Part shown: positions 8,133 to 19,000 of the stretch, piece after piece
Numbering within the stretch: the first letter of the stretch is position 1
Layout: the number at the start of each line of letters is the position of its first letter
DNA from: Oceanidesulfovibrio indonesiensis
GTDB taxonomy: Bacteria; Desulfobacterota; Desulfovibrionia; Desulfovibrionales; Desulfovibrionaceae
Length of the DNA: 64,000 nt
Assembly (NCBI RefSeq): GCF_007625075.1
Contig: NZ_QMIE01000007.1
Location: 62,338-126,337, forward strand
Direction: 5' to 3'
Translations under genes and position numbers: made by a program
Notes under the pieces: model-generated
The model's input: the letters and a program-made list of their open reading frames with translations, nothing else
The model's database searches: none
Told to the model about the DNA's origin: nothing

Positions 8133-8546
8133 CTACCAACGGAAAACGGCTCGGGTCACGCCGCTGCGGACCTCGACGTTTTCCGACCTGTCCACGCCGT
8201 TCAGCGAAGCGGTGATGGCGTAGGATCCGGCCGGCAGTCTGGCCAGGAGCCACGGGCCATCGACTGTGGTGTCGATGACTACGCCCTGCCCCTGAATGCG
8301 CACCGCGGCGCCGGCCACGTAGGCGCGTCCGCCCTGGGCGAACTCGAGCTTGAGGTTGTAGTCCGGCAGGGCGCGGGTCATGGCCGTTCGCTCATCCTTG
8401 CCGAAACCGCCGGTCACGTAGGGAGCGCTGCCTTGCGCACTGGTCTCCACGCTCACGGCGAGAGCCGGCAGTGATGCGAGAAAGGCCACGAGAAAAAGGG
8501 GTGCGAGGATGATCGCTGCAGATTGTAGCCATCGGGTTGCAATCAT
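8133..8546 (-). CDS. Secreted carboxypeptidase-regulatory-like domain protein
   Basis: 137 residues; the ATG at 8546 has GGAGG at 8 bases. A signal segment (AAIILAPLFLVAFLASLPALA) is followed by a beta-sandwich of the carboxypeptidase-regulatory-like type: YNLKLEFAQGGRAYVAGAAV, then GPWLLARLPAGSYAI. Proteins of this kind are found in the periplasm of many proteobacteria without a known role. It converges on the LysR gene, with 40 bases between their stop codons. Confidence 0.7.
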   Translation of the reverse strand: MIATRWLQSAAIILAPLFLVAFLASLPALAVSVETSAQGSAPYVTGGFGKDERTAMTRALPDYNLKLEFAQGGRAYVAGAAVRIQGQGVVIDTTVDGPWLLARLPAGSYAITASLNGVDRSENVEVRSGVTRAVFRW

Positions 8547-8829
8547 GTCGTCGTCCTCCTGGTTTGAGCTGCCCATTGCGCCAAGACGTGCAAAACAATG
8601 AGCTTATAGCCAGTATAAAAAAACTAGCAGAGGGAAATGCCGCCGTAAAGTGAAAATTCGCACAAGTCCGGGGATATTCAGGGTGACCAATGCGGCTGGC
8701 TCATCCTCCTTGCCTGCGGGCGTCATGATCGGCTACATAGAGGCATTGCCTGGATTGTTCGGAGCAGTCCCGAGGTTGTGCGGGCTGCCCGAAATCTTCA
8801 AATCAATCACCTTGCAACAAGGGGATTCC

Positions 8830-10650
8830 ATGAAGTTCGTTCTCTGGCGCACCATCGCGACATTTCTTCTCTTGACGTTCCTCATGGCGGGCACGGCCCA
8901 TGCCGAGCGGAGGCATGCTTTGTCCCTGCACTCGGAGCCCAAGTACGGTCCGGAGTTCACCCATTTCGACTATGTGAATCCGAACGCTCCGAAAGGCGGT
9001 CTGGTTCGCTTTGGCTCGATCGGTTCCTACGACAACTTCAATCCCTTCATCATCAAAGGCATCTCAGCCGACGGCCTGGGCCTCGTCTACGATATGCTCA
9101 CCGTCAAGTCGGATGACGAACCCTTCACCGAATACGGCCTTATCGCCGAATCCATGGAGGTCGCTCCGGATAACACATCGGTGACTTTCCACCTGAGACC
9201 GGAAGCCAAATTCGCTGACGGCGAGCCCGTGACCGCGGGCGACGTGGAGTTTACCTTCCACACGCTCGTGGACAAGGGCAGCCCGCTTTACAAGCGCTAC
9301 TATGCGGATGTGAAGAACGTGGTCGTGGAAGACGAGCATACGGTGCGGTTCGAATTCATCAGCGGCCAGAATCCGGAGTTGCCGCTCATCCTGGGCCAGC
9401 TTCCCGTGTTGCCGAGGCACTTCTGGGAGGGCAAGCAGTTCGACGCCGTGAACCTGGACGTGCCGCTCGGCAGCGGACCGTACGAGTTGAGCAGCTTCAA
9501 GACCGGCTCCCATGTGGTGTACACCCTGCGCGACGATTACTGGGGCAAGGACCTGCCCGTGAACAGAGGCCGCAACAATTTCGGCACTGTGCGCTACGAC
9601 TACTACCGCGACGACACCATCGCCATCGAGGCGCTCAAGGCCGGGGAGTTCGACTACCGGCAGGAACGCATCGCCAAGGCCTGGGCCACCGCGTACAAGG
9701 GGCCGCCCTTCGACAGGGGCCACATCGTGATGGAGGAGATCCCCCACTCGCTGTCCGGCGGCATGCAGGGGTTCGTCATGAACACCCGTCGCGATGTGTT
9801 CAGGGATCCGCGCGTGCGCTACGCCATGAACTTCGCATTTGATTTCGAGTGGACGAACAAGAACCTGTTCTATGACCAGTACGCGCGCACGGAGAGCTAC
9901 TTCTCCAACTCGGATCTCGCCTCCACAGGCCTGCCGTCCCAAGCGGAACTGAAGCTGCTGGAACCCTTCCGCGGCAAAATTCCCGAAGAGGTTTTCACCA
10001 CCGAGTACAAAGCCCCGAAAACTGACGGCAGCGGCAATGTCCGCGAGAACCTGCGCGCCGCACTGCAGTTGCTTTCAGAAGCCGGATACACCCTGGAAAA
10101 CGGCGTGCAGACCAAGGACGGCAAGAAGCTCGAAATCGAACTGCTCATGCGAGACCCGGCCTTCGAACGCATCGTGCTGCCGTACATCCGCAACCTGGAG
10201 CGCATCGGCGTGAAGGTCACGCCGCGGATGGTCGACGACTCCCAGTACATAAATCGTCTGAACGCATACGATTTCGACATGACCACGGCGGTGCTGCCGC
10301 AATCCAACTCTCCGGGCAACGAGCAGCGCTACATGTTCTCTTCCGAAGCGGCTGGCACGCCCGGCGCCCGCAACTACATGGGCGTCCAGAATGAGGCTGT
10401 GGACGCGCTCATCGAGAGCATTATCAACGCGGACAGCCGCGAGGCGCTTATAACCGCATGCCGGGCCATGGATCGCGTGCTGCTGTGGGGCCATTACGTG
10501 GTGCCGCAGTGGCATACGGGCTATTTCCGGCTGGCGTACTGGGATCTGCTGGAACGGCCGGGCGACAACCCGCCTTATGGTCTCGATCTCTTCAGCTGGT
10601 GGATCGATCCGGAGAAAGCCGAAGCGATCCGCGCGGTTCGGGGCAAGTAG
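8830..10650 (+). CDS. yejA: Oligopeptide/microcin C ABC transporter substrate-binding protein
   Basis: 606 residues, family 5 extracellular solute-binding protein. A signal peptide ends at AGTAHA near residue 25; the mature N-terminus [12 protein letters not shown], with [12 protein letters not shown] and YDNFNPF, is the YejA pattern. It captures peptides in the periplasm for the membrane pair encoded next. AAGGGG lies 5 bases before the ATG at 8830; the frame is open 60 codons farther upstream without a better start. It heads yejABEF, whose genes follow with gaps of 26, 4 and 3 bases, so one transcript is expected. Confidence 0.93.
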   Translation: MKFVLWRTIATFLLLTFLMAGTAHAERRHALSLHSEPKYGPEFTHFDYVNPNAPKGGLVRFGSIGSYDNFNPFIIKGISADGLGLVYDMLTVKSDDEPFTEYGLIAESMEVAPDNTSVTFHLRPEAKFADGEPVTAGDVEFTFHTLVDKGSPLYKRYYADVKNVVVEDEHTVRFEFISGQNPELPLILGQLPVLPRHFWEGKQFDAVNLDVPLGSGPYELSSFKTGSHVVYTLRDDYWGKDLPVNRGRNNFGTVRYDYYRDDTIAIEALKAGEFDYRQERIAKAWATAYKGPPFDRGHIVMEEIPHSLSGGMQGFVMNTRRDVFRDPRVRYAMNFAFDFEWTNKNLFYDQYARTESYFSNSDLASTGLPSQAELKLLEPFRGKIPEEVFTTEYKAPKTDGSGNVRENLRAALQLLSEAGYTLENGVQTKDGKKLEIELLMRDPAFERIVLPYIRNLERIGVKVTPRMVDDSQYINRLNAYDFDMTTAVLPQSNSPGNEQRYMFSSEAAGTPGARNYMGVQNEAVDALIESIINADSREALITACRAMDRVLLWGHYVVPQWHTGYFRLAYWDLLERPGDNPPYGLDLFSWWIDPEKAEAIRAVRGK

Positions 10651-10676
10651 AACAGCACGCACTGAACGCGTCCGCC

Positions 10677-11780
10677 ATGACCTCCTACATCATCCGCCGT
10701 CTGCTGCTCATGGTTCCCACGCTCATCGGGATCATGACGGTGAACTTCTTCATCATCCAGGCCGCGCCAGGCGGCCCCGTGGAGCAGATGATAACCCGCC
10801 TTGAGCAAACCGAGGTGGGCGCGCTATCGCGCGTAGGCGCCGGCGCCGGCGGCGGGGAGATATCCGGACCATCCGCCGGCGATTCATCAGGCAAATCCAC
10901 CTACCGCGGCGCGCAGGGACTGGACCCTGAACTGGTCAAGGACCTCGAAAAGCTCTACGGATTCGACAAGCCGATGCTCGAGCGCTACATGATGATGCTC
11001 GGGAATTACGCGCAGTTCGACTTCGGTGAGAGCTTCTTCCGCGGCCGGCCCGTGACCACGCTGATCATGGAGCGATTGCCGGTGTCCATCTCGCTCGGGC
11101 TGTGGTCCACGCTCATCATCTACGCCATATCCATTCCACTGGGCATAACCAAGGCCGTGCGCCACGGTTCAAAGTTCGATGTCTGGTCCAGCTTCGCCGT
11201 GGTGGTGGGCTACGCCATCCCGGGCTTCCTGTTCGCCATCCTGCTGGTGGTGCTGTTCGCCGGAGGCAGCTACTTCAAGCTGTTCCCTCTGCGCGGGCTG
11301 GTCTCTCCCCACTGGGAGGATCTCTCCCTGATCAAGCAGGTGCTGGACTACCTGTGGCACATGGTTCTGCCGGTCACGGCGCTGTCCATAGGCGGCTTCG
11401 CCACGCTCACCATGCTCACCAAGAACTCGTTCCTGGACGAAGTGAACAAGCTCTATGTGGTCACGGCCCGGGCCAAGGGACTGACTGAGCGACGGATTCT
11501 GTACGGCCACGTGTTCCGCAACGCCATGCTCATCATCATCGCCGGCTTTCCCGGCGCGTTCATCTCGCTCTTCTTCACGGGGGCGCTGATCATCGAGGTC
11601 ATATTCTCGCTGGACGGACTCGGCCTGCTCGGCTTCGAATCCACCCTGCAGCGCGACTATCCGGTTATGTTCGGCACGCTGTACATCTTCAGCCTGCTCG
11701 GGCTGTTCATCAAACTGGTCAGTGACATCACCTACACCATGGTGGACCCACGCATCGACTTCGAGTCCAGAGGGAGCTAG
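10677..11780 (+). CDS. yejB: Peptide ABC transporter permease YejB
   Basis: 367 residues, DppB/OppB-type inner-membrane permease. TM1 lies in [19 protein letters not shown], a long periplasmic segment follows, and the remaining helices surround the conserved cytoplasmic coupling loop [23 protein letters not shown]. The insertion between TM1 and the core (about residues 45-80, Gly/Ser-rich) is usual for YejB. It pairs with YejE to form the channel fed by YejA and powered by YejF. Confidence 0.93.
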   Translation: MTSYIIRRLLLMVPTLIGIMTVNFFIIQAAPGGPVEQMITRLEQTEVGALSRVGAGAGGGEISGPSAGDSSGKSTYRGAQGLDPELVKDLEKLYGFDKPMLERYMMMLGNYAQFDFGESFFRGRPVTTLIMERLPVSISLGLWSTLIIYAISIPLGITKAVRHGSKFDVWSSFAVVVGYAIPGFLFAILLVVLFAGGSYFKLFPLRGLVSPHWEDLSLIKQVLDYLWHMVLPVTALSIGGFATLTMLTKNSFLDEVNKLYVVTARAKGLTERRILYGHVFRNAMLIIIAGFPGAFISLFFTGALIIEVIFSLDGLGLLGFESTLQRDYPVMFGTLYIFSLLGLFIKLVSDITYTMVDPRIDFESRGS

Positions 11781-11784
11781 GATC

Positions 11785-12822
11785 GTGGCGGCCATCCTCA
11801 ACCCCATCCAGCGCCGGCGCTGGCAGGCTTTCAAGGCAAACCGCAGGGGCTACGTCTCGCTGTGGCTGTTCCTGTTCCTGTTCATCATGAGCCTCGGCGC
11901 CGAGGTCATCTCCAACGACAAGCCGCTGCTCGTCCGCTTTCAGGGCGAGTTCTACGTGCCGATCCTCAGGTCGTACCCGGAAACGACCTTCGGCGGCATT
12001 TTTCCTACAGAAGCAAAATATCGCGACCCGTACGTGCGGGAACTCATCGAGGCCGACGGCTGGATGCTCTGGCCGCTCGTGCCCTACAACTACAAGACCA
12101 TCAATTACGACCTGCCGCAACCGGCGCCCAGTCCGCCCACTTGGGAAAACCTCCTGGGCACGGACGACCAGGGCCGGGACATCCTGGCGCGGGTCATCTA
12201 CGGTTTCCGCATCTCGGTGCTGTTCGGTCTGGTGCTCACCGTGGCGAGCTCCGCCGTAGGCATCGTGGTGGGCGCGCTGCAAGGTTACCACGGCGGCTGG
12301 GTGGATATCCTGGGCCAACGGTTCATGGAGATATGGCAGGGTCTGCCGGTGCTCTTTCTGCTCATCATCCTGTCCAGCTTTGTGCAGCCCAACTTCTGGT
12401 GGCTGCTGGGAATCATGCTGCTGTTCAGCTGGATGGCCCTGGTGGATCTGGTGCGCGCGGAATTTCTGCGCGGCCGCAATCTGGAATACGTGCTGGCTGC
12501 GCGGGCGCTGGGCCTTTCGGATCGGGTCATCATGTTCAAGCATATCCTGCCTAACGCCATGGTCTCCACCGTGACGTTCATGCCGTTCATCCTCAGCGGC
12601 TCCATCACCACGCTCACCGCTCTGGATTTCCTGGGCTTCGGACTGCCCATCGGATCGCCGAGCCTGGGCGAACTGCTTTCCCAGGGCAAGGCGAACCTGC
12701 AGGCGCCGTGGATCGGCTTCACCGCGTTCATCACGCTGGCGGTGATGCTCTCGCTGCTCGTGTTCATCGGCGAAGGGTTGCGCGATGCGCTGGACCCACG
12801 CCACGAAGCGGGGAGAGGTTAG
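11785..12822 (+). CDS. yejE: Peptide ABC transporter permease YejE
   Basis: 345 residues beginning with GTG at 11785, with AGGGAG 8 bases upstream and only 4 bases after yejB. The N-terminus NPIQRRRWQAFKANRRGYVSLW and TM1 are typical of YejE, as are LLGTDDQGRDILARVIYGFRIS and the coupling helix AARALGLSDRVIMFKHILPNAM. About six membrane segments are seen. It is the second permease of the YejABEF importer. Confidence 0.93.
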   Translation: MAAILNPIQRRRWQAFKANRRGYVSLWLFLFLFIMSLGAEVISNDKPLLVRFQGEFYVPILRSYPETTFGGIFPTEAKYRDPYVRELIEADGWMLWPLVPYNYKTINYDLPQPAPSPPTWENLLGTDDQGRDILARVIYGFRISVLFGLVLTVASSAVGIVVGALQGYHGGWVDILGQRFMEIWQGLPVLFLLIILSSFVQPNFWWLLGIMLLFSWMALVDLVRAEFLRGRNLEYVLAARALGLSDRVIMFKHILPNAMVSTVTFMPFILSGSITTLTALDFLGFGLPIGSPSLGELLSQGKANLQAPWIGFTAFITLAVMLSLLVFIGEGLRDALDPRHEAGRG

Positions 12823-12825
12823 GCC

Positions 12826-14433
12826 GTGCCCCCCATCGTCACCATCGAAGACCTCTCCGTGTCCTTCGTCAGCGGCCAGCGCACGGTGGAAGCGGTCAAG
12901 GGCGTCTCCATGGAGGTGGAACGCGGCACCACCCACGCACTGGTCGGCGAGTCCGGCTCGGGCAAGTCCGTCACCGCCATGTCAATCCTGCGGCTTTTGA
13001 ATCCGCGGATCGTGCGCTACCCGACCGGCCGTATTTTTTTCGAAGACCAGGAGATGCTCACCGCTCCGGAATCCACGCTGCGGAAAATCCGGGGCAACCG
13101 GGTCGGCGTGGTCTTCCAGGAGCCCATGAGTTCCCTCAACCCGCTGCACACGGTGGAACGCCAGATAGGCGAGGTCCTGCAGCTGCACCGCGGCATGTCT
13201 GCAGAATCGGTCAGAAAGCGAACCGTCGAGCTTCTGGACCACGTGGGCATCCGCGACCCCGAGGAACGTCTTTCATCCTACCCGCACGAACTTTCCGGCG
13301 GCCAGCGCCAGCGCGTGATGATAGCCATGGCCGTGGCCAACGAGCCGGACCTGCTCATCGCGGACGAGCCCACCACCGCTCTGGACGTGACCGTGCAACG
13401 CAAGGTCATGGAATTGCTCGACCAGCTGCGCCGTGAAATGGGGATGACCATGCTGCTCATCACGCACGATCTGTCCATCGTCAGGCGCTGGTCCGAGCGG
13501 GTGAGCGTGATGCGCCATGGGAAGATTGTGGAGCACGGAACCGTGGACCAGGTGTTCGAACATCCCGAGCGCGAGTACACGAAGATGCTCACGTCCACGG
13601 AGGCCGGGGAGCCCCCGCCCCCCCCGGCGGCCGCGCCCGAGGCGATCCTCTCCTGCGACGACCTCAAGGTCTGGTTCCCTATCAAAAAGGGGGTGCTCAA
13701 GAAGACCGTGGGGCACATCAAGGCCGTGGACGGGGTGTCCGTCGCGGTGAAGAAGGGACTTTCCCTGGGCCTCGTGGGCGAGTCCGGCTCCGGCAAAACA
13801 ACCCTCGGCCTCGCGCTGCTGCGGCTCAACTCTTCGGACGGCCCCATCCTGTTTCACGAAACGCGGCTGGACGGTCTTTCACAGAAAGAGATGCGCCCCT
13901 ACCGCAAACGGCTCCAGGTTGTCTTCCAGGACCCCTTCGGCTCATTGTCCCCGCGGCTCACCGTGAGCGCCATCGTGGAGGAAGGGCTGATCGTGCAGGG
14001 CGTTCCTCCGAAAGAGCGTGAGGAGCGCGTGGTGCGCGTGCTGGACGAAGTGGGCTTGGATGCCGGGGACCGCCATCGCTACCCCCACGAATTTTCCGGC
14101 GGCCAACGGCAGCGCATCGCCATCGCGCGGGGCCTGGCGCTGGACCCAGAAGTGCTCGTGCTGGACGAGCCGACATCCTCGCTGGACCGTTCCGTACAAT
14201 TCCAGGTGCTGGAGCTGTTGCGCCGGCTGCAGGCCGAGCGCGGTCTGGCCTACCTGTTCATCACCCACGACCTCAAGCTGGTGCAGGCGCTTTGCCACGA
14301 AGTCGTGGTCATGCGCGGCGGCGCCATCGTGGAACAGGGACCCACCCTGGAGCTTTTCGAAAATCCAAGGACAGACTACACCCGCGAGCTCGTGGAGGCG
14401 GCCTTTGTCGGAAGGAGGCAACCAACGGACTAG
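12826..14433 (+). CDS. yejF: Peptide ABC transporter ATP-binding protein YejF (double NBD)
   Basis: 535 residues with two fused nucleotide-binding domains. Walker A motifs are GESGSGKS at 41-48 and GESGSGKT at 318-325; ABC signatures are LSGGQRQRVMIA and FSGGQRQRIAIA; Walker B motifs are LLIADEPTT and LVLDEPTS. Both sites look intact. It starts with GTG 3 bases after yejE and completes the yejABEF peptide importer, known in enterobacteria for uptake of microcin C and short peptides. Confidence 0.93.
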   Translation: MPPIVTIEDLSVSFVSGQRTVEAVKGVSMEVERGTTHALVGESGSGKSVTAMSILRLLNPRIVRYPTGRIFFEDQEMLTAPESTLRKIRGNRVGVVFQEPMSSLNPLHTVERQIGEVLQLHRGMSAESVRKRTVELLDHVGIRDPEERLSSYPHELSGGQRQRVMIAMAVANEPDLLIADEPTTALDVTVQRKVMELLDQLRREMGMTMLLITHDLSIVRRWSERVSVMRHGKIVEHGTVDQVFEHPEREYTKMLTSTEAGEPPPPPAAAPEAILSCDDLKVWFPIKKGVLKKTVGHIKAVDGVSVAVKKGLSLGLVGESGSGKTTLGLALLRLNSSDGPILFHETRLDGLSQKEMRPYRKRLQVVFQDPFGSLSPRLTVSAIVEEGLIVQGVPPKEREERVVRVLDEVGLDAGDRHRYPHEFSGGQRQRIAIARGLALDPEVLVLDEPTSSLDRSVQFQVLELLRRLQAERGLAYLFITHDLKLVQALCHEVVVMRGGAIVEQGPTLELFENPRTDYTRELVEAAFVGRRQPTD

Positions 14434-14596
14434 CCGCCGCAATGCCCGGGCCTGAGGAAGGCGTGGCGATTTTCGCGCATTCCTCCTCTACAGGCGTGCA
14501 ATATTGTGCTACCGTTGCGATGTGTCGCGTTCTTGGGCGCACGCTGACAGGATGACGAACCGCACCATCTGCAAAAAATATCCACCGGGTAACATT

Positions 14597-15823
14597 ATGG
14601 AACGCCTGCCGATCGAAAAGCAAACCATCTATACGCTGCTTGAGTTCTACGAGCTCATGGCCAAGACCCGCGAGGTCAAGAAGGCCATGGCCGAAGACAT
14701 CTTCGCCGGCCGCCCCGGCATGGAAAACGGACGCCAGGACCTCAAAAACGCGCTGGACACCCTCCTTGAAATTCCCAGGGACGGAGCAGACCCCGCAGGG
14801 TTGCGGCAGATTCTGACCCTGGACGGCAAGGCCGTCGCCGTGGACCTTGTTTATGAAAAGACCGAACTTCTCAAGGACCTGCAGTTCATCGACCATGACG
14901 AGCCTGCATTCGTGGAGTTTCTCGGCACCATCCACCCGGATTTCGAAAAGCATGTGAACCAGGGCGTAGAGCTTCTGCAAGGCAAGCGGTTCCGCGCGTT
15001 CATCACGGACCGAGACGGTACGGTGAACAACTATTGCGGCCGCTACCGCTCCTCCATCCAGTCGCTGTACAACGCCGTGTTCCTCGCCCGATTCGCCAAG
15101 AACGCCTGCGAGTACCCCATACTGCTCACGTCGGCGCCGCTGGCCTCGCCCGGCGTGGTGGACGTGAGCGTGATGCCCACAGGCGCAATGATTCTGGCCG
15201 CCTCCAAGGGCAGGGAGTACCTCGGGCTGGACGGCCGGCGCCACGCCTACCACATCGAGGAAGAAAAACAGGCTGTGCTCGACGCTTTCAATGAGAGGAT
15301 AGCATCGCTCCTCCAGGAGCCGGAAAAGAGCAAATTCACGCTCATCGGCTCAGGTTTGCAGTTCAAGTTCGGCCAGACCACCATCGCACGGCAGGACATC
15401 TCCCGTTCGATCAGCGAGGAAGAGTCCCTCGCCCTGCTCCGGGAAATCGAGGATCTGGTGGGCTTCATCGACCCGGACGGCCAGCACCTGCGCATCGAGG
15501 ACACCGGGCTGGACGTGGAGGTCATCCTCACCTTCGAAACGGCGGAAGGCACGCTCAAGGATTTTGACAAGGGCGACTCGGTCCGCTACCTCGATGCAAC
15601 ATTGGGAATCCAGATGGACAAGGGGCCGCACCTCGTCTGCGGCGATACGCTTTCCGACCTGCCCATGCTCGAAACCGCCATGCAGAAGAATCCTGACGAG
15701 ACATACGGCGTGTTCGTCACGAAAAATCCGGAACTGGACGCCAGAGTGCGCGAGATATGCCCACGCAGCGTGGTGGTGCCACAGCCCGACATGCTCGTGA
15801 CCATGCTGGGCCGGCTGGCGTAA
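14597..15823 (+). CDS. HAD-superfamily sugar phosphatase (trehalose-6-phosphate-phosphatase-like)
   Basis: 408 residues. HAD motif I is ITDRDGTVNNY (D138 and D140), motif II is LLTSAPL, and motif IV is LVCGDTLSDLPML; an inserted cap lies between them. The type-IIB-like cap and the following GH65 gene suggest a sugar phosphatase near trehalose-phosphate phosphatases, but the first ~130 helical residues (LLEFYELMAKTREVKKAM) are unusual. Its place directly upstream of a disaccharide phosphorylase suggests a joint role in storage or osmolyte sugar turnover. The start is uncertain: the ATG at 14597 has a weak ribosome site, and another ATG lies at 14552. Confidence 0.75.
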   Translation: MERLPIEKQTIYTLLEFYELMAKTREVKKAMAEDIFAGRPGMENGRQDLKNALDTLLEIPRDGADPAGLRQILTLDGKAVAVDLVYEKTELLKDLQFIDHDEPAFVEFLGTIHPDFEKHVNQGVELLQGKRFRAFITDRDGTVNNYCGRYRSSIQSLYNAVFLARFAKNACEYPILLTSAPLASPGVVDVSVMPTGAMILAASKGREYLGLDGRRHAYHIEEEKQAVLDAFNERIASLLQEPEKSKFTLIGSGLQFKFGQTTIARQDISRSISEEESLALLREIEDLVGFIDPDGQHLRIEDTGLDVEVILTFETAEGTLKDFDKGDSVRYLDATLGIQMDKGPHLVCGDTLSDLPMLETAMQKNPDETYGVFVTKNPELDARVREICPRSVVVPQPDMLVTMLGRLA

Positions 15824-16004
15824 CAGATATGACAGGGGGCAGAAAAATCCTTTTTTCGCTTCCCGGCAACAAGGACGGCCACGCCTCTGGCGGGGCTTCG
15901 CGGCGTACGCCGCGGGAGCGCAAGTCCGCACCACTCTGCGCTCCCGGCAATAGATTCGCATACCATGCTGAGCACTACGATAGCCGAAGAGAGGAAGGGT
16001 AGTT

Positions 16005-19000
16005 ATGACCGCTGAAGTCTGTAAGGGAATCATCTTCGACCTGGACGGAGTCATCACCGGCACGGCCAAGGTCCACTCCAAGTCGTGGGAGAAGATGTTC
16101 AATGAATTCCTCAAGACATATGCAGAACGTGAGGACAGACCTTTCCTGCCGTTCGACCCCAAGGACGATTACCTCCAGTATGTGGACGGCAAGCCCCGCT
16201 ACCAGGGCGTGAAGAGCTTCCTGCAGTCTCGCGGCATCGACCTGCCCTTCGGCAGCCCGGACGATCCCAGCGACAAGGAAACCGTCTGCGGCCTGGGCAA
16301 TCGCAAAAACGACATTTTCCGGGAAATTATCCAGGAGCAAGGCCCCGAAGTATTCGAGACCTCGGTGCGGTTCATCAAGGCGCTCAAGGAAGAAGGCATC
16401 CGCGTGGGCGTCGCGTCCTCCAGCCGCAACTGTCGGCTTATCCTTGAGCAGGCAGGGCTTATGGAGTTGTTTGAGACGCGCGTGGACGGCGAGGTCTCTG
16501 CCGAGCTCAAGCTCCAGGGCAAGCCCAATCCGGACATCTTCGTCACCGCCGCGCAGAATATGAACCTCAGACCTGCCCAGTGCGTTGTGGTGGAGGACGC
16601 CATCAGCGGCGTGCAGGCTGGCCATGCGGGAAACTTCGGCCTGGTGCTCGGCGTTGCGCGCGACGTGGACGGCAAGCTTCTGGAACGGTTCGGAGCGGAC
16701 ATCGTGGTGCGCGACCTTGGCGAAATCACGGTGTCCGACGTGCGCGAATGGTTCCGCAAAGGTCTGCTGGAAGACGGTTGGAACCTCCATTACGAAGGCT
16801 TCGACCCCGGCGATGAAAAACTGCGTGAAACCCTGACCGCCGTGGGCAATGGCGTGGTGGGCACCCGCGGCGCCTTCGAGGGCGAATCCGCCGGGTTCCA
16901 CTACTACCCCGGCACGTACATCGCCGGCGTGTTCAACAAACTGCCCAGCGAGGTGCACGGCCGAACTATCTACAACAATGATTTCGTCAATTGTCCCAAC
17001 TGGCTACTCGTTGAGTTCAAAATTGGCAACGGCGAGTACGTCAGTCCCATGTCGCTGGAGATTATGAGCTATCACCAGAACCTGGACATGCGGCGCGCCA
17101 TCCTGGAACGGATCATAGTGTGCAAGGACAACCTCGGGCGCATCACCCGCATCCATACAGGACGCATCGCCTCCATGGCCGAGCCGGGCCTGCTCTGCCT
17201 GCACTACGACATCACGCCCATCAACTACTCCGCGCCCATCACAGTCCGCTCTTCGCTGGACGGCAACGTCATCAACGACAACGTGGCGCGCTACAGGCAG
17301 CTGGCCTCGCGGCATCTCGAGTTCGTCAACTCCGGGCCGGCCGAGGACGGCGAGTCCATCTACCTGCATGTGCGCACCAACAGCTCCAAATATGAAATCG
17401 TGATGCAGGCCAAGACGCAGGTCTACGAGGAGCGCGACCGCCTGGAACTGGACAAGAGGCTCGTCACGGATATGGCCCGCATCGGCGAGGAGATGGTCAT
17501 TCCGGCCAAGGAGAACCGCACGTACCGTGTGGAAAAGCTCGTGGGACTTGCCACCAGCCTGCACGAAATCATGGAAGGCGTCTCCTCCCTGCGCGAAGAG
17601 GCGTCACGCTGGATGAACAAGGCCCATTCGTTCCACAATGCACTCGGGCCGCACGTGCGCGCATGGGAAGCGCTGTGGGACAAGTGCGACATCCAGATCC
17701 GCGGCGATCGCTTCTCGCAAAAGTCCTCGAGACTGCACATGTACCACCTGCTCGTCACTGCCTCGCCCCACAACCGGATACTCGATGCGGGCATGCCTGC
17801 CCGCGGCCTGCACGGCGAATCCTATCGCGGCCACATCTTCTGGGACGAAATATACATCATGCCGTTTTATGACCTCCACCTTCCGGACGTCGCCCAGGCC
17901 TTGCTCCTCTACCGCTACCATCGCCTCGGCCCGGCCATGGAGTACGCCCGCCAGAACGGATACGAAGGAGCCATGTTTCCCTGGCAGACAGCCGACGACG
18001 GCTACGAGGAGACACAGGAGCTGCATTACAACCCCCAGAGCGACGACTGGGGGCCGGACCTCTCCAGAAGGCAGCGCCACGTCTCCATCGCCGTGTTCTA
18101 CAATGTCTGGCGTTATGCGTACTCGACCAACGACACCCAGTTCCTGGCCGAGTACGGAGCCGAGATGATGCTCCAGATCGCCCGGTTCTGGGGATCCATC
18201 GCCCATTACGACAAGAACACCGGCCGCTACCACATCGAAGGCGTCATGGGCCCTGATGAGTTCCACGAGAAGCTCCCGGGGTCGGAAGAACTCGGACTCA
18301 AAGACAACGCCTACACGAACATCATGACTGTCTGGCTCCTGGAAAAGGCGCTCTCACTGCTCGACACGGGCATCATTTCGCCGGAAACCATGCACAAGCT
18401 TGAAGAATCGGGATTCAGTCAGCAGGACGTGCAGAAGTGGCGCGACATGATCACCAAGATGAACGTGATCATCACGGACGAGGGCATCATCAGCCAGTTC
18501 GACGGTTACATGGACCTCGACGAGCTCGACTGGGAGGACTACCGCAAGCGCTACTACTCCGTGGCGCGCATGGATCGCATCCTCAAGGCCGAAGGCGACT
18601 CTCCGGACCACTACAAGGTGGCCAAGCAGGCAGACGTGCTCATGACCTACTACCTGCTGGAACCCGACGAGGTCTCGCGCATCCTCGCACAACTCGGCTA
18701 CCAAACAGGCGACCCCATCGACCTGCTCAAAAAGAATTACCACTACTACGTGGCGCGCACCTCCCACGGCTCCACGCTCTCCAAGATAGTCCACACGGTC
18801 ATCGCCTGCTACGTGCACGGCTGCGACCAGGCCTGGCAGTGGTTCAAGGAGGCCATGGAGTCCGATATCTACGACACCCAGGGCGGCACCACCACCGAAG
18901 GCATTCATAGCGGGGTCATGGCCGGCACCATAGAGGCGATCAGCCGCTACTTCGCCGGAGTGGACCTTTCCAGCGACATCGTCCATATCCATCCCAGTCT

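Noticed and set aside
15899-15914. A 16-base palindrome CGCGGCGTACGCCGCG between the HAD and GH65 genes
   Set aside because: It has no loop and no T-run, and is expected by chance in such GC-rich sequence; I do not call it a terminator or operator.
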